Shown: positions 40,447 through 51,379 of the stretch, one piece after another
Position numbering within the stretch: the stretch's first letter is position 1
How the letters are laid out: each line of letters starts with the position of its first letter
NCBI GenBank assembly: GCA_028869135.1
Contig: JAGWTC010000001.1
Coordinates: forward strand, 62,001-126,000
Reading direction: 5' to 3'
Length of the DNA stretch: 64,000 bases
Origin: Rhodocyclaceae bacterium
GTDB lineage: Bacteria > Pseudomonadota > Gammaproteobacteria > Burkholderiales > Rhodocyclaceae
The notes under the pieces: generated by a model
What the model was told of the DNA's origin: nothing
Databases searched by the model: none
What the model saw: only the letters and a program-made list of their open reading frames with translations
Position numbers and translations under genes: made by a program

Positions 40447-41889
40447 CTACTCGCTGTTGCGCACGAGGTTGCGGCCGCCCTGCTTGGCCGCGTACAGACC
40501 GTGATCGGCACGGCTGAGCAGGCTGTCGGCCGTGTCGCCGTCGCGCAATACCGCAATGCCGATGCTGCAGCTCAGGAATATCCTGTCTTTTCCGTAGATG
40601 ACCGGCGTCTCTGCAACGTGCTGACGGATCTTCTCCGCCACCAGCGTCGCCGCATTCAGATCGGTGCGCTTCAACACGACGAGAAACTCCTCTCCACCCC
40701 AGCGGCCGACCATATCGCTGTCGCGCAACTGCGTGCGGATGGCCTCCGCCATGCGCTTGAGCACAGCGTCGCCGGCGAGGTGGCCGTGCGCATCGTTGAT
40801 ATCCTTGAACCGGTCCAGATCCAGCAATAGCAGAGCAAGCCCCATCCCGGTGCGTCTATGCTCGGCCATATCCCGCTGCAGCATCATGTCGAGCGCCAGG
40901 CGATTGGCCAGCCCGGTCAATTTATCGCTCAAGGCCACCGCTTCCAACTTGTCCTGGTAACGCTTGGTCGCAACGCTGACGAGGAACAGCACCAGCCCCG
41001 TCACCGCAACGCTGATCAGCAGATTCAGATAAAGCGTGCGGCGTATGCCGCTCAGCGCCTCATCCTCGCGCTTTTCGACGAACAGGTACCAATGCAGCTC
41101 GGGGATGTAGCGAACGTTGAGCAGATGGTTGGTGCCCTCGCTCCGGTATTCGAACGTACCGCCTTCCGTATCGCGCAGGATGTCCGGCGCCAGCGCCTTG
41201 AGGCCATCCATTTCACCGATATTGTTGCCGGCCCTGTGGTCGCCGGCGAACACCATCATTCGCCCCTGTTTGTCGACGAAATAAATCGTGCGGTGATAAC
41301 GGCTTTGATATTCGTCGATCAGGCCGCGTACCGAGTCCACCGCCAGCCCGACGCCGGTCGCCCCGAGGAAATTGCCCTTGAAATCGAGCACCCGGTAATT
41401 GACGAAGATCGTCAACTCATCGCGATTCGCCATGTCGGGATCGACATTGATCTCGTAAGGCGTATCCATGGCGCGCACGCGGTAGTACCAGACATCCCGC
41501 ACCTCGTCCTTGCGCACCTGCTTCAGCAAGCCGTCCGCCTGATAGTAGTTGTCGGTCTGGTCGGAAACCAGGAAAGCCGTATGGGCACCATAGCGCTGTC
41601 TGACTTCCATCAGATAGCGGGAAATCTTGCTCAGGTCCTTTTCTCCGGACAACATCCAGTCGCGCAGAAAGGTATCGCCAGCCATCATTGACGATACAAA
41701 AATCGGCCTGACCAGATCCTTCTGGATTTCAGAATAAATATTGTCCGAGGTGAGCGGCAGTTCGCTGCCAATAATTGCTTCGCGAATCAGATTCCTTGCT
41801 GCCACATAATTTACGAGTGCCGTCACCATGAAACCGAGGCATAGAAGCACCGTCACCATGGAAACAAGTTGCCGCCTCCCCAACGCCAT
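40447..41889 (-). CDS. Membrane diguanylate cyclase with Cache-type sensor
   Basis: 480 residues. Helix 1 (about 8-30), a periplasmic dCache-like domain of about 250 residues, helix 2 (about 290-308), then a GGDEF domain. The active site is GGEEF with LDRFKDINDAHGH, and the product-inhibition I-site RDSD lies five residues before it, so the enzyme is probably active and feedback-controlled. It makes cyclic di-GMP. The periplasmic ligand is unknown. Confidence 0.93.
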   Translation of the reverse strand: MALGRRQLVSMVTVLLCLGFMVTALVNYVAARNLIREAIIGSELPLTSDNIYSEIQKDLVRPIFVSSMMAGDTFLRDWMLSGEKDLSKISRYLMEVRQRYGAHTAFLVSDQTDNYYQADGLLKQVRKDEVRDVWYYRVRAMDTPYEINVDPDMANRDELTIFVNYRVLDFKGNFLGATGVGLAVDSVRGLIDEYQSRYHRTIYFVDKQGRMMVFAGDHRAGNNIGEMDGLKALAPDILRDTEGGTFEYRSEGTNHLLNVRYIPELHWYLFVEKREDEALSGIRRTLYLNLLISVAVTGLVLFLVSVATKRYQDKLEAVALSDKLTGLANRLALDMMLQRDMAEHRRTGMGLALLLLDLDRFKDINDAHGHLAGDAVLKRMAEAIRTQLRDSDMVGRWGGEEFLVVLKRTDLNAATLVAEKIRQHVAETPVIYGKDRIFLSCSIGIAVLRDGDTADSLLSRADHGLYAAKQGGRNLVRNSE

Positions 41890-42023
41890 AGCCTTCCTTT
41901 TTCTTCAATTTTTGTCGGGCGTCATTATCCAGCGAAACTGCCTCCGATTCAAAAACCCGCTCGACGCCGACTCAGGTAAGCTTGCGCCCCATTAGCAACC
42001 CGGCATCTCAACAGATTCACACC

Positions 42024-43688
<1,665 letters not shown>

Positions 43689-43709
43689 CCCTTGAGGATC
43701 GGAGCCGCC

Positions 43710-44264
43710 ATGCTCGGAAAAATGCTTCCTGCCCTGTTGTTGCCGCTGCTGACCGGCTGTTCGACGCTGCTCGGCCCCCCGGTAATCCCGGGCGTGACGA
43801 CTCAGGCCGAAATCGTTGCAAGAAAGGGCCCGCCTGCGTTACACGTCGAGGAAGCAAAGCAGGTAACGCGGCTCTTCTGGCCGACAGGCCCCAACGGTAC
43901 ATCCACCATCCGCGCCCGTTTTGACGGGCAGCAACGCCTGATCAGCTATGAGGAAGTGCTGGATATGCAGCACTTCTCCAAGATACAGCCCGGCATGAGC
44001 ATGGATGATGTACTGCGCGAAATCGGCCCGCCCTTCGCACCGTGGACGATTTACTTCAAAGCGCGTGATGAACTGGTCTGGGAGTGGCGCTATTGCGACT
44101 CATGGAATGCCGCCGCGCGCTTCAACGTTCTGTTTGATGGAACCAGCAAACTGGTTCGCTCCACCATGAGTCTTACCGAAGCCCAACGCTTCTACGGTCG
44201 ACTTAGCCCGCCCTGCGGGCAAACCTATCTCAATGTCAGCCCCGCGCCAGGCTTGTCGAAATAA
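43710..44264 (+). CDS. Lipoprotein, SmpA/OmlA (BamE)-like
   Basis: 184 residues. The signal ends in the lipobox LLTGC (Cys near 17). The segment IQPGMSMDDVLREIGPPF is typical of the BamE/SmpA fold and appears to be preceded by a related repeat, ITTQAEIVARKGPP-like. It is larger than BamE and unlikely to be the Bam component. GGATCGGAG precedes the ATG. It is followed by a terminator. Confidence 0.75.
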   Translation: MLGKMLPALLLPLLTGCSTLLGPPVIPGVTTQAEIVARKGPPALHVEEAKQVTRLFWPTGPNGTSTIRARFDGQQRLISYEEVLDMQHFSKIQPGMSMDDVLREIGPPFAPWTIYFKARDELVWEWRYCDSWNAAARFNVLFDGTSKLVRSTMSLTEAQRFYGRLSPPCGQTYLNVSPAPGLSK

Positions 44265-44265
44265 G

Positions 44266-44298
44266 CAATAAAAAACCCGCCGATGGCGGGTTTTTTAT
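44266..44298 (+). terminator. Terminator after the lipoprotein gene
   Basis: AACCCGCC-GATG-GGCGGGTT with A and T runs of six, starting one base after the stop codon. It also serves the small minus-strand gene. Confidence 0.9.
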
Positions 44299-44324
44299 CG
44301 GGGCTCTGGGGCCGTAGCGGCAAA

Positions 44325-44603
44325 TCAGTGCTGGGTACGCAGCGCAGCGGTCAGCGAGGACTGGGCCGGCTCCGGGAACTCGAAACGGACCAGCGTATTG
44401 CGAATCGCGGTGTCGTCTGCATTATGGTTCTCGAAACGGATGCCGAGTGAGCGGCCGTTGCTGGCCAGCGTGGTGAAGGCGTAGCGCCAGCGGCGTGCCT
44501 CAGCCATGCGCTCGCGCAACTCCAGTTCGTTGCTGATGACAATGCCCAGACGCTTCAGCGAACTCAGAAATTCGTCGAACGATTCAGTGCCAAACCTGCC
44601 CAT
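44325..44603 (-). CDS. Hypothetical protein
   Basis: 92 residues from ATG 44603, which has GGAG six bases upstream; a longer frame to 44696 lacks this. The sequence begins GRFGTESFDEFLSSLKRLGI and has no signal, helix or domain I recognise. It stands alone between converging genes and is divergent to the methyltransferase. Confidence 0.6.
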   Translation of the reverse strand: MGRFGTESFDEFLSSLKRLGIVISNELELRERMAEARRWRYAFTTLASNGRSLGIRFENHNADDTAIRNTLVRFEFPEPAQSSLTAALRTQH

Positions 44604-44764
44604 TGCAATCTCCGAAAACGACGGCTTGAGATTAAATCTGCCGTCCTTGGAGCAATTAACGCCGCACTCCCTGACCCGGTTGACAGAAAAATACAAAAAA
44701 TCCGCATTTCCCTGCGTGCGACAATCACGCCCTCACGAATCCGGCCCTGCCCCGCCAACTTTGC

Positions 44765-45772
44765 ATGCTGACCGACGCCCTGACAGCAGCTCTCAATGCC
44801 AGAGAGCCGCTTATAAATCAATTACATAATGAATCAACTGACGCATATCGCCTGTTCCATGGCAGCGTTGAGGGTGCATCCGGACTAACCGTGGATCGCT
44901 ACGGCAACCTGATTCTGGCTCAGAGCTTTCACCGCGCCTTGAGCCCCGCGGAGCGGGAAAAAGTCGAACGCTTCTATGCAAAACACTTGCCCGGGCTGGA
45001 CTTCATCTACAACGACCGCAGCGAAGCCAACTCCCGCGTCAACAATCCCTTGCCGGCCGGTTTGCTGGAAAAAGCCCAGCAGGCGCGCGTCGCTACCGAA
45101 CTCGGCGCCAAGTACCTGATCCAGGCTCGCCATGCCGGGCAGGACCCCTGGTTGTTTCTCGACGCCCGGGCCGCACGTCGGCGTGTCATGGCGGAAGCTG
45201 CCGGCAAATCGGTGCTGAATCTCTTTGCCTACACCTGCGGCACGGGTCTGGTCGCAGGCCTGGCGGGCGCCAGCCATGTCGTCAATGTGGATTTCGCTGA
45301 ATCCAGCCTCGCCGTCGGCAAGGAGAATGCACGTCTCAACGAATTGCAGCTCCGACCTCGTTTCGTCAAAAGCGATGCTTTCGCGGCCATGCGTCAATAC
45401 GCCGGCCTGGGGCAGCCCGAGCGCGTTCGCGGTAAACCCATGCCGCCCTTCCCCAAGCTGGAGCCGAAGCAGTTCGATATCGTCTATCTAGACCCGCCGC
45501 GCTATGCCAAGAGCGCATTCGGCGTCGTCGATCTGATCAACGACTATCCGGGCGTCTTCAAGCCGGCGCTGCTCTGCACCGCCGCAGGTGGCACGCTGAT
45601 CTGCTGCAATAACGTCGCCCAGGTTGAGCGCGAAATCTGGCTGGATCAACTGGAGCGCAGCGCCCGCAAGGCCGGACGCCCGATCCGCGAGATCGAGTGG
45701 ATCACACCGGAAGCCGACTTCCCCAGCCCGGACGGAAAACCGCCACTCAAGATCGCCCTGCTGAGAGTTTAA
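44765..45772 (+). CDS. Class I SAM-dependent rRNA methyltransferase (RlmI-like)
   Basis: 335 residues. The SAM motif LNLFAYTCGTGLVAG and the catalytic-site DPPRYAKS resemble RlmI/RlmK C5-cytosine or related rRNA methyltransferases. The N-terminus lacks a clear PUA domain. The target base is unknown. The start at 44765 has no good ribosome binding site, so it may be one of the next in-frame codons. Confidence 0.82.
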   Translation: MLTDALTAALNAREPLINQLHNESTDAYRLFHGSVEGASGLTVDRYGNLILAQSFHRALSPAEREKVERFYAKHLPGLDFIYNDRSEANSRVNNPLPAGLLEKAQQARVATELGAKYLIQARHAGQDPWLFLDARAARRRVMAEAAGKSVLNLFAYTCGTGLVAGLAGASHVVNVDFAESSLAVGKENARLNELQLRPRFVKSDAFAAMRQYAGLGQPERVRGKPMPPFPKLEPKQFDIVYLDPPRYAKSAFGVVDLINDYPGVFKPALLCTAAGGTLICCNNVAQVEREIWLDQLERSARKAGRPIREIEWITPEADFPSPDGKPPLKIALLRV

Positions 45773-45817
45773 AAACTCAGGTTTGAAAAGAAAAATCAGG
45801 CCGGCATCAAGAGGCGA

Positions 45818-46279
45818 TCAGGCAAAACGGTCGCCAACCGGCGCCTTGGCATACCAGGCGAGCAGCTTTTCCGCAGAGCCCTTCTCTCGCCAGGGCGCAA
45901 AATCTTCAGCGGCAATGGGGCGATATGGCCCATGTTTGACCTCGAAAATAATGCCGCCCGCATCCAGCGACAACACCGCATGCCAGACACCTGCGGGGGT
46001 TTCGACGACCTGGCTGTCCTCGCCAAGCACCGTGCGTCGGGTCACTGTGCCGTTGTCGTCGAAGTGGAGGACGATGAAGCGTCCGCGCAGCGGCGTGAGC
46101 AGCTCCCAGGTATGGCGGTGCCGGTGCGGCTGCACCTCCGTATCCGGCTCCATCGCTATCGCCAAGCGCTGGATGGGATCGTCCAGGGTCTCATGGACAT
46201 TGAGGTTGGCGCGACGGCGCGGTGACTGCATGGCTGAGGCAGCCAGCGTGTCCAGGTCTTGTTGCGTGATCTGCTTCAT
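45818..46279 (-). CDS. WbuC family cupin-fold metalloprotein
   Basis: 153 residues. The metal site EVQPHRHRHTWELL and a second cupin motif TPAGVWHAVLSLD are present. WbuC proteins occur near O-antigen loci in enterobacteria, but here the gene lies among RNA-related genes and overlaps the methyltransferase by 4 bases. The reaction is not known. Confidence 0.85.
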   Translation of the reverse strand: MKQITQQDLDTLAASAMQSPRRRANLNVHETLDDPIQRLAIAMEPDTEVQPHRHRHTWELLTPLRGRFIVLHFDDNGTVTRRTVLGEDSQVVETPAGVWHAVLSLDAGGIIFEVKHGPYRPIAAEDFAPWREKGSAEKLLAWYAKAPVGDRFA

Positions 46280-47157
46280 GCGTTCTCCGTAAAAAACCGC
46301 GTCCGCAATTCTTCCAGCCCAAGCGTCGCCAGGATCGCGTGCAGACGCTCGGCCGCACGGTGCGAGGGTTTTTGCGTGCGGCTGGCGATGATCAGCTCGT
46401 TTTTCATCGAGTGCTCCCAGCCGACCAGCTCGGTCACATTGAGCTGATAGCCATGGGCTTCGAGTTGCAGGCAACGCAGCACATTGGTGACGTGGCTGCC
46501 GAACTCGCGGGTGTGAATGGGATGGCGCCAGATTTCGGCGAGCGGATTGGACAGCGCCTGCCCCTTGTGCTTTCTCAGCGCAGCGGCCACCTCGGCCTGG
46601 CAGCAGGGCACCAGCACGATGTGCCGCGCCTGCTTGGCCAGCGCGAAACTAATAGCGTCGTCGGTCGCCGTATTGCAGGCATGCAGCGCCGTTACGACAT
46701 CGACCTCGGCCGGCAGGGCCGGCGACGCGATCGAATCGGCCACGCTCAGATTGACGAAGGACATGCCGTTGAAGCCGAGCCGGGCGGCGAGCGCGGTCGA
46801 GCTTTGCACCAGATCTTCACGCGTCTCGATGCCGTAGATATGGCCGTTTTTACCGTCGCCTCGCGCGTTGTCCTTGAAGAACAGATCGTAGAGGATGAAG
46901 CCCAGATAGGACTTGCCGGCGCCGTGGTCAACCAGGGTCAGCTCCGGTTTGCGGCTAAGCACTTCCGTCAACAAGGGCTCGATGAAGCGAAACAGGTGAT
47001 AGACCTGCTTCAGCTTGCGGCGGCTGTCCTGATTGAGCTTGCCGTCGCGCGTGAGGATATGCAGTTCCTTGAGCAGCTCGACGGACTGGCCCGGACGGAC
47101 ATCGTACTTTTCGCTGGCATTGACAGGCACGCCGTTGCTTTCGTTTGCGTTATTCAT
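46276..47157 (-). CDS. SAM-dependent methyltransferase (Methyltransf_32 type)
   Basis: 293 residues. LVDHGAGKSYLGF is the SAM motif. ALHACNTATDDAI and LVPCCQAEV are the distinctive HAC-x-TATD and PCC blocks of this family, shared with GSTCD-like eukaryotic proteins. The substrate is unknown; RNA is a reasonable guess from the neighbours. It overlaps slyX by one base and wbuC by four. Confidence 0.82.
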   Translation of the reverse strand: MNNANESNGVPVNASEKYDVRPGQSVELLKELHILTRDGKLNQDSRRKLKQVYHLFRFIEPLLTEVLSRKPELTLVDHGAGKSYLGFILYDLFFKDNARGDGKNGHIYGIETREDLVQSSTALAARLGFNGMSFVNLSVADSIASPALPAEVDVVTALHACNTATDDAISFALAKQARHIVLVPCCQAEVAAALRKHKGQALSNPLAEIWRHPIHTREFGSHVTNVLRCLQLEAHGYQLNVTELVGWEHSMKNELIIASRTQKPSHRAAERLHAILATLGLEELRTRFFTENA

Positions 47158-47396
47158 CAGTAGTGCGGCGGAACCTCGTCGCGCAGGCTGCGCTGTTCGC
47201 CCGGGAGGGAGTCGTTGAACTGCTGGCGCAGCATGCGCAACTGCTCCTGCAGCAGATCGAGCTGCTGTTGCTGCCGGAAGACCGTCGTGTTCAGCGTATC
47301 CAGCAAATCTTCCGCATACGCGAGCTTGATCTGCAGCTCGCCCAGCTCGCCTTCCAGCCGGGCTTCGAGCACATCGATGCGGCGCTCAGCTTCCAT
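47157..47396 (-). CDS. slyX: SlyX family protein
   Basis: 79 residues, a single coiled coil (RRIDVLEARLEGELGELQIKLAYAEDLLDTLN) with a Gln-rich heptad region and the usual C-terminal PPHY. The function is not established. It overlaps the S4 gene by 11 bases. Confidence 0.9.
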   Translation of the reverse strand: MEAERRIDVLEARLEGELGELQIKLAYAEDLLDTLNTTVFRQQQQLDLLQEQLRMLRQQFNDSLPGEQRSLRDEVPPHY

Positions 47397-47610
47397 GGGC
47401 GACTACCCTGATCGAAACGTCGCCGCAGCGCACCACCTGCCCGGCACGTATCTTTGCCGTCTTGCGGCCTTCGGGCCGGCCGTCGACCTGGATCATGCCT
47501 TCAGCCACCATCTGCTTACCGCGCCCGCCGCTGTCGGCGATTCCGGCCAGCTTGAGCAGATTGCACAACTCGACGTACTCGCCGCGCAATTCGAATTCGA
47601 GAGACTGCAT
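47386..47610 (-). CDS. S4-domain RNA-binding protein (YbcJ-like)
   Basis: 74 residues, one S4 domain: VELCNLLKLAGIADSGGRGKQMVAEG and IQVDGRPEGRKTAKIRAG. It presumably binds structured RNA. It overlaps the preceding gene by the ATGA arrangement. A longer frame to 48126 is overlap. Confidence 0.9.
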   Translation of the reverse strand: MQSLEFELRGEYVELCNLLKLAGIADSGGRGKQMVAEGMIQVDGRPEGRKTAKIRAGQVVRCGDVSIRVVAHGS

Positions 47611-48068
47611 CAGAAAGCGCTTCCGAAAATGGCAAAGGCAATCGTCACGATACCCAGCACGAGATTGATCACGACCAGACGGCGGATGCCGTTCATGGCC
47701 ATGGCGGCGACCACCCAGTCGCCGGCCTTGACCGCACGACCGAGGCGGCGATAGCCGGCACCGTAGATGTGGCCGAAGATCAGCATCATGGCGATGCCTC
47801 CCGCCAGCATCCAGTGCCAGCCGCGCGGCACGTCCGCAAAGCCGATGTGCGCCATCATGACCAAGCCGCTCGCCAGAATCACCGCAATGGCAATCGCCAC
47901 ATAGCGGAAGAAGCGGCCTAACGCCGCATGCAGCAAGGACAGCCGCTGCTGCGGCTCCAGCACCTGTGTGACGGCAGGGCGCAGGCAGCAGAGCGCAAAG
48001 AACATGCCGCCGATCCAGATGGCGACGGCAATGAGGTGCAGGAAGAGCAGGAAAAGATGCAGACTCAT
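47610..48068 (-). CDS. CopD-like integral membrane protein
   Basis: 152 residues with four helices. HLIAVAIWIGGMFFALCCLRPA and a helix with WHWMLAGGIAMMLIFGHIYGAG resemble the CopD fold, with His residues suited to haem or copper. ATG 48068 has GGAG eight bases upstream. It heads the minus-strand group down to wbuC. Confidence 0.78.
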   Translation of the reverse strand: MSLHLFLLFLHLIAVAIWIGGMFFALCCLRPAVTQVLEPQQRLSLLHAALGRFFRYVAIAIAVILASGLVMMAHIGFADVPRGWHWMLAGGIAMMLIFGHIYGAGYRRLGRAVKAGDWVVAAMAMNGIRRLVVINLVLGIVTIAFAIFGSAF

Positions 48069-48143
48069 GGAGACGGCTCCGACAGAAGAAATCAATTCGC
48101 GGTAAAGTCGAATTATCGCAGCTCATTGAAACATTCTGCCGTC

Positions 48144-48926
48144 ATGGAACAAATTGCCCGCATGCCCGCACTCTTCGTCGGCCACGGTTCGCCGATGAAT
48201 GCCATCGAAGAAAACGACTGGAGCCGCGCCTGGCGCGGCCTTGGCGCGGCCCTGCCGCGACCGCGCGCGATACTCGTCGTTTCGGCGCACTGGATGACCC
48301 CGGGGGTCGGCGTGACCGCGATGGCGCGACCGGAAACCATACACGACTTCGGCGGCTTTCCGGATGCGCTGTTCGCCATGCAGTACCCGGCGCCTGGCAG
48401 CCCCGAACTGGCGCGGCGCGTGCAGACGCTGCTGGCGCCGCAGGAGGTCAGTCTGGATCAGAGCTGGGGCCTCGATCATGGCGCCTGGTCCATCCTCGTG
48501 CACCTGTTTCCAGCGGCCGATATTCCGGTGCTGCAACTGAGCCTGGACCTCTCGCAGCCGCCCGCCTTCCATTACGCGCTCGGGCAGCGCCTGCGGCCCT
48601 TGCGCGACGAAGGCGTGCTGGTGCTGGCCAGCGGCAACGTGGTTCACAATCTGCGCCTGATTCAGTGGCAGAGCGGTCATGCAGCGCCCGAGTGGGCGGC
48701 GCGTGTCGAAAAGCGCGTAATGGAATGCCTGCAGACACGCGACCATCACGCGCTGCTCGACTACCCGAACCTCGACCCGCAGGCCATGCTGGCCATTCCT
48801 ACACCGGAACACTATCTGCCGCTGCTCTACATCGCCGCCCTGCAGGACGAGGATGAAACGGTCAGCTTTCCGGTGCAGGGCATTGATCTTGGCACCATCA
48901 GCATGCTCAGCGCATGCATCGGCTGA
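48144..48926 (+). CDS. LigB/DODA-type extradiol dioxygenase (YgiD-like)
   Basis: 260 residues. Metal ligands are seen in LFVGHGSPMNA, VVSAHWMTPG and GLDHGAWSIL, and LASGNVVHNLR is conserved. E. coli YgiD opens DOPA at the 4,5 position in vitro; the natural substrate is unknown. It is divergent from the CopD-like gene and convergent with acpH. Confidence 0.88.
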   Translation: MEQIARMPALFVGHGSPMNAIEENDWSRAWRGLGAALPRPRAILVVSAHWMTPGVGVTAMARPETIHDFGGFPDALFAMQYPAPGSPELARRVQTLLAPQEVSLDQSWGLDHGAWSILVHLFPAADIPVLQLSLDLSQPPAFHYALGQRLRPLRDEGVLVLASGNVVHNLRLIQWQSGHAAPEWAARVEKRVMECLQTRDHHALLDYPNLDPQAMLAIPTPEHYLPLLYIAALQDEDETVSFPVQGIDLGTISMLSACIG

Positions 48927-48930
48927 GGCG

Positions 48931-49518
48931 CTAGCGCCGGGCGCGCGCCAGCGCCGTCATGGCGATGGCATCGCTCATGAATTCGATGAAGTCGGCCTTG
49001 AAGCCCTGATAGTCGGCCGCCAACTCCTCAATGCCGCCCGGCAAGGTGCCGGGGCGGGACAGGCGGTGGCGGGCAATGCGGTCCAGCGCTGCGCCTGTGC
49101 CGGCAACCGTGCGATAACTGGTCAACCAGTCGTCCTTGCGCATCCATATCCGGACCTGGCCGAGCCGCTCCGGCAGCAGCCCCGCATTCGCGTCGAGCAG
49201 ATCGTAGATGCCGAGGCTGTACTGGCTGAGCGCCAGCGAGGAATAGATTTCCCAATGTGACGCCAGCAGGTGATCGTAGAACATGTCGACCATGACACCC
49301 GCATAACGGCGGCGCTCGGGGCTGACCCGGGCGCGGCTGCGCCGAAACGCCGGATGCGTATCGGCGTAGCTGTCGATGCGTCGATGCAAGGCGACGCCGG
49401 CGGCGAGGTCAGGCGGCAAACCGCAGGGCAGCGGCCCCTTGACGAAGTCGCCCAGCAGTCCGCCGAGGCGGTCACTGTCCGCGTCTCCGGCGAGGTAGGC
49501 ATGCGCTAGGTAGTTCAT
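48931..49518 (-). CDS. acpH: Acyl carrier protein phosphodiesterase
   Basis: 195 residues, AcpH length. MNYLAHAYLAG, LLGDFVKG, GVALHRRIDSYADTHP and DMFYDHLLASHW give the HD-like metal site. It removes 4'-phosphopantetheine from ACP. The ATG at 49518 has no overlap with the divergent gamma-carbonic anhydrase gene. Confidence 0.92.
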   Translation of the reverse strand: MNYLAHAYLAGDADSDRLGGLLGDFVKGPLPCGLPPDLAAGVALHRRIDSYADTHPAFRRSRARVSPERRRYAGVMVDMFYDHLLASHWEIYSSLALSQYSLGIYDLLDANAGLLPERLGQVRIWMRKDDWLTSYRTVAGTGAALDRIARHRLSRPGTLPGGIEELAADYQGFKADFIEFMSDAIAMTALARARR

Positions 49519-49568
49519 GGCGACAAGTTTACAATCCACGCCGTCAAAGATCACCCAGGAATTTCGCC

Positions 49569-50093
49569 ATGCCCGTCTATGCAGTGGGAAACAGGACGCC
49601 CCGGATTTCCGCGTCATCGTGGATCGCCCCCAATGCCACGGTCATCGGCTCGGCCGTACTGGGCGATGGCAGCAGCGTCTGGTGGAACAGCGTCATCCGG
49701 GCCGATGACGAGGCGATTTCGATCGGCGCCAACTGCAACGTTCAGGACGGTTCGGTGCTGCATGCCGATCCCGGCGTGCCCCTGACGCTAGGCGACGATG
49801 TGACGGTCGGTCACATGGCCATGCTGCATGGCTGCACCATAGGCGAAGGCAGCCTGATCGGCATCAAGGCGGTGATTCTCAACCGTGCCGTCATCGGCAA
49901 GGGCTGCCTGATTGGCGCCAATACCCTGATTCCCGAGGGAAAGGTCATCCCCGACTATTCACTCGTCGTGGGGTCGCCGGGGCGGATCGTGCGCACCCTG
50001 AACGAGGACGAAGCCGCACGCCTGCGCGCCACGGCCGGACATTACGTTGAAGCCTGGCAAAGCTACCGCGACGGATTGCAACGCCTGGACTGA
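49569..50093 (+). CDS. Gamma carbonic anhydrase family protein
   Basis: 174 residues, a left-handed beta-helix of hexapeptide repeats. The zinc His are in VLHADPG and VGHMAMLHGC. It is the short form (YrdA/CaiE-like) whose carbonic anhydrase activity varies, so activity is uncertain. Confidence 0.92.
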   Translation: MPVYAVGNRTPRISASSWIAPNATVIGSAVLGDGSSVWWNSVIRADDEAISIGANCNVQDGSVLHADPGVPLTLGDDVTVGHMAMLHGCTIGEGSLIGIKAVILNRAVIGKGCLIGANTLIPEGKVIPDYSLVVGSPGRIVRTLNEDEAARLRATAGHYVEAWQSYRDGLQRLD

Positions 50094-50178
50094 CGGCCTC
50101 GCCACTCGCCGCCGACAAACGGCAGCCCCCTTTCCTGTTTCAAATCGTTAGAATCCCAAAAAATACCTCGGGGGATTC

Positions 50179-51369
50179 ATGTTCGCCAAATTGCCACGCT
50201 CCGCAAAGCCGGGACTGTTCGCTCTCCTTGTCGCCATCTGCCTGCAAGGCCACGCGGAAAGCGCCAACAATGTCTACGCGCAGGTCAGCCGCAGTGTCGG
50301 CATCGTGCTTGTCAGCACCTTCGAAGGTCAGCTTGTCGGCTCCGGCAGCGCGGTTACCGTCGGACCGCAGACCATGGTTACCAATCATCATGTGCTGCTG
50401 CCCGGGCATCGCTACCAGATTTACATGGGCGGCAGCATTCTCGATGCAGATGCCGGCATCTGCGACAACACGCAGGATCTCTGCCTGGTTTCCGTCCCCA
50501 AGCTCGAAGCCCGCGCGGTCGAATTTGCCGACGCCGACAAGTTCAGCGTCGGCGATGCGGTATACGCCATCGGCGCGCCCAATGAAATCGGCAATATCGT
50601 CGGCGTGTCCCAGGCCACCAGGCAAAAGAGCTATTCTCCGCCGCAGCTCAGCCTGAGCAACGGCTTGATCACGGCGCTGCGTCCGGTCGAGGACGGCAAG
50701 ATCATTCAGACCAACGCCGCCATTTCCCCGGGCTCCAGCGGCGGCGGCCTGTTCGACAGCAGCGGACGGCTCGTCGGCATCACCACCTTTGCCATGCGCA
50801 GCGGTCAGGGGCTGAACATGGCCCTGCCGGTGAACTGGGTCGCCCGTCTGGGCGTCACCGGCTCGCCGCGCACCACCGACACCACCGCCCAGACGCCGAT
50901 GCCGGCGCCTATGGCGGTCGAACGCATGGCACCGCCGCCGACCGTGGCCGAACCCGAGCCGATGACGCGCGAAACCGAAGTCAAGCCGACCCCGGCGACG
51001 CCCAGCGCACCGCAGGATAAAACCGGTGCCTGGAGCGGCGGCGTGCCCTCCTACGTCTGGATTGCCGTGCCTATCATGCTGCTGCTCATCTGGCTGATGC
51101 GGGGCCGTCGCAAAGACGACTATGACGACGCTGTCGACTTTGTGCCCGCCGGACCGCCGCCGGCGCTGCAGCCCTTCATGAGCGCCGCCGAAAAGGAGCT
51201 CGACCAGAATAGCCCCGATCTCAACTTGTGGAATCTGGTCATTGCGGACTGCAAGGGGAACATGGACGCCGCGCGACGGTCATATGTCGAGCGTCGCGCT
51301 GCCCGCCTGCTGTCCGAGGAAAAGGACAGGCAATGGGCTGCCGCCGCGCGCCAATCCCAAACGCCCTGA
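50179..51369 (+). CDS. Membrane-anchored trypsin-like serine protease (S1C)
   Basis: 396 residues. Signal peptide to about residue 26, then a chymotrypsin-fold domain with triad His in VTNHHVL (about 71), Asp in TQDLCLV (about 99) and Ser in SPGSSGGGLF (about 188). A Pro/Thr-rich linker (about 235-290) leads to one membrane helix (about 295-312) and a cytoplasmic tail of about 80 residues with a helical end. No PDZ domain is present. The tail placement is unusual and could couple it to a cytoplasmic partner. Followed by a SIMPL gene at 10 bases. Confidence 0.85.
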   Translation: MFAKLPRSAKPGLFALLVAICLQGHAESANNVYAQVSRSVGIVLVSTFEGQLVGSGSAVTVGPQTMVTNHHVLLPGHRYQIYMGGSILDADAGICDNTQDLCLVSVPKLEARAVEFADADKFSVGDAVYAIGAPNEIGNIVGVSQATRQKSYSPPQLSLSNGLITALRPVEDGKIIQTNAAISPGSSGGGLFDSSGRLVGITTFAMRSGQGLNMALPVNWVARLGVTGSPRTTDTTAQTPMPAPMAVERMAPPPTVAEPEPMTRETEVKPTPATPSAPQDKTGAWSGGVPSYVWIAVPIMLLLIWLMRGRRKDDYDDAVDFVPAGPPPALQPFMSAAEKELDQNSPDLNLWNLVIADCKGNMDAARRSYVERRAARLLSEEKDRQWAAAARQSQTP

Positions 51370-51379
51370 AAGGATACTC

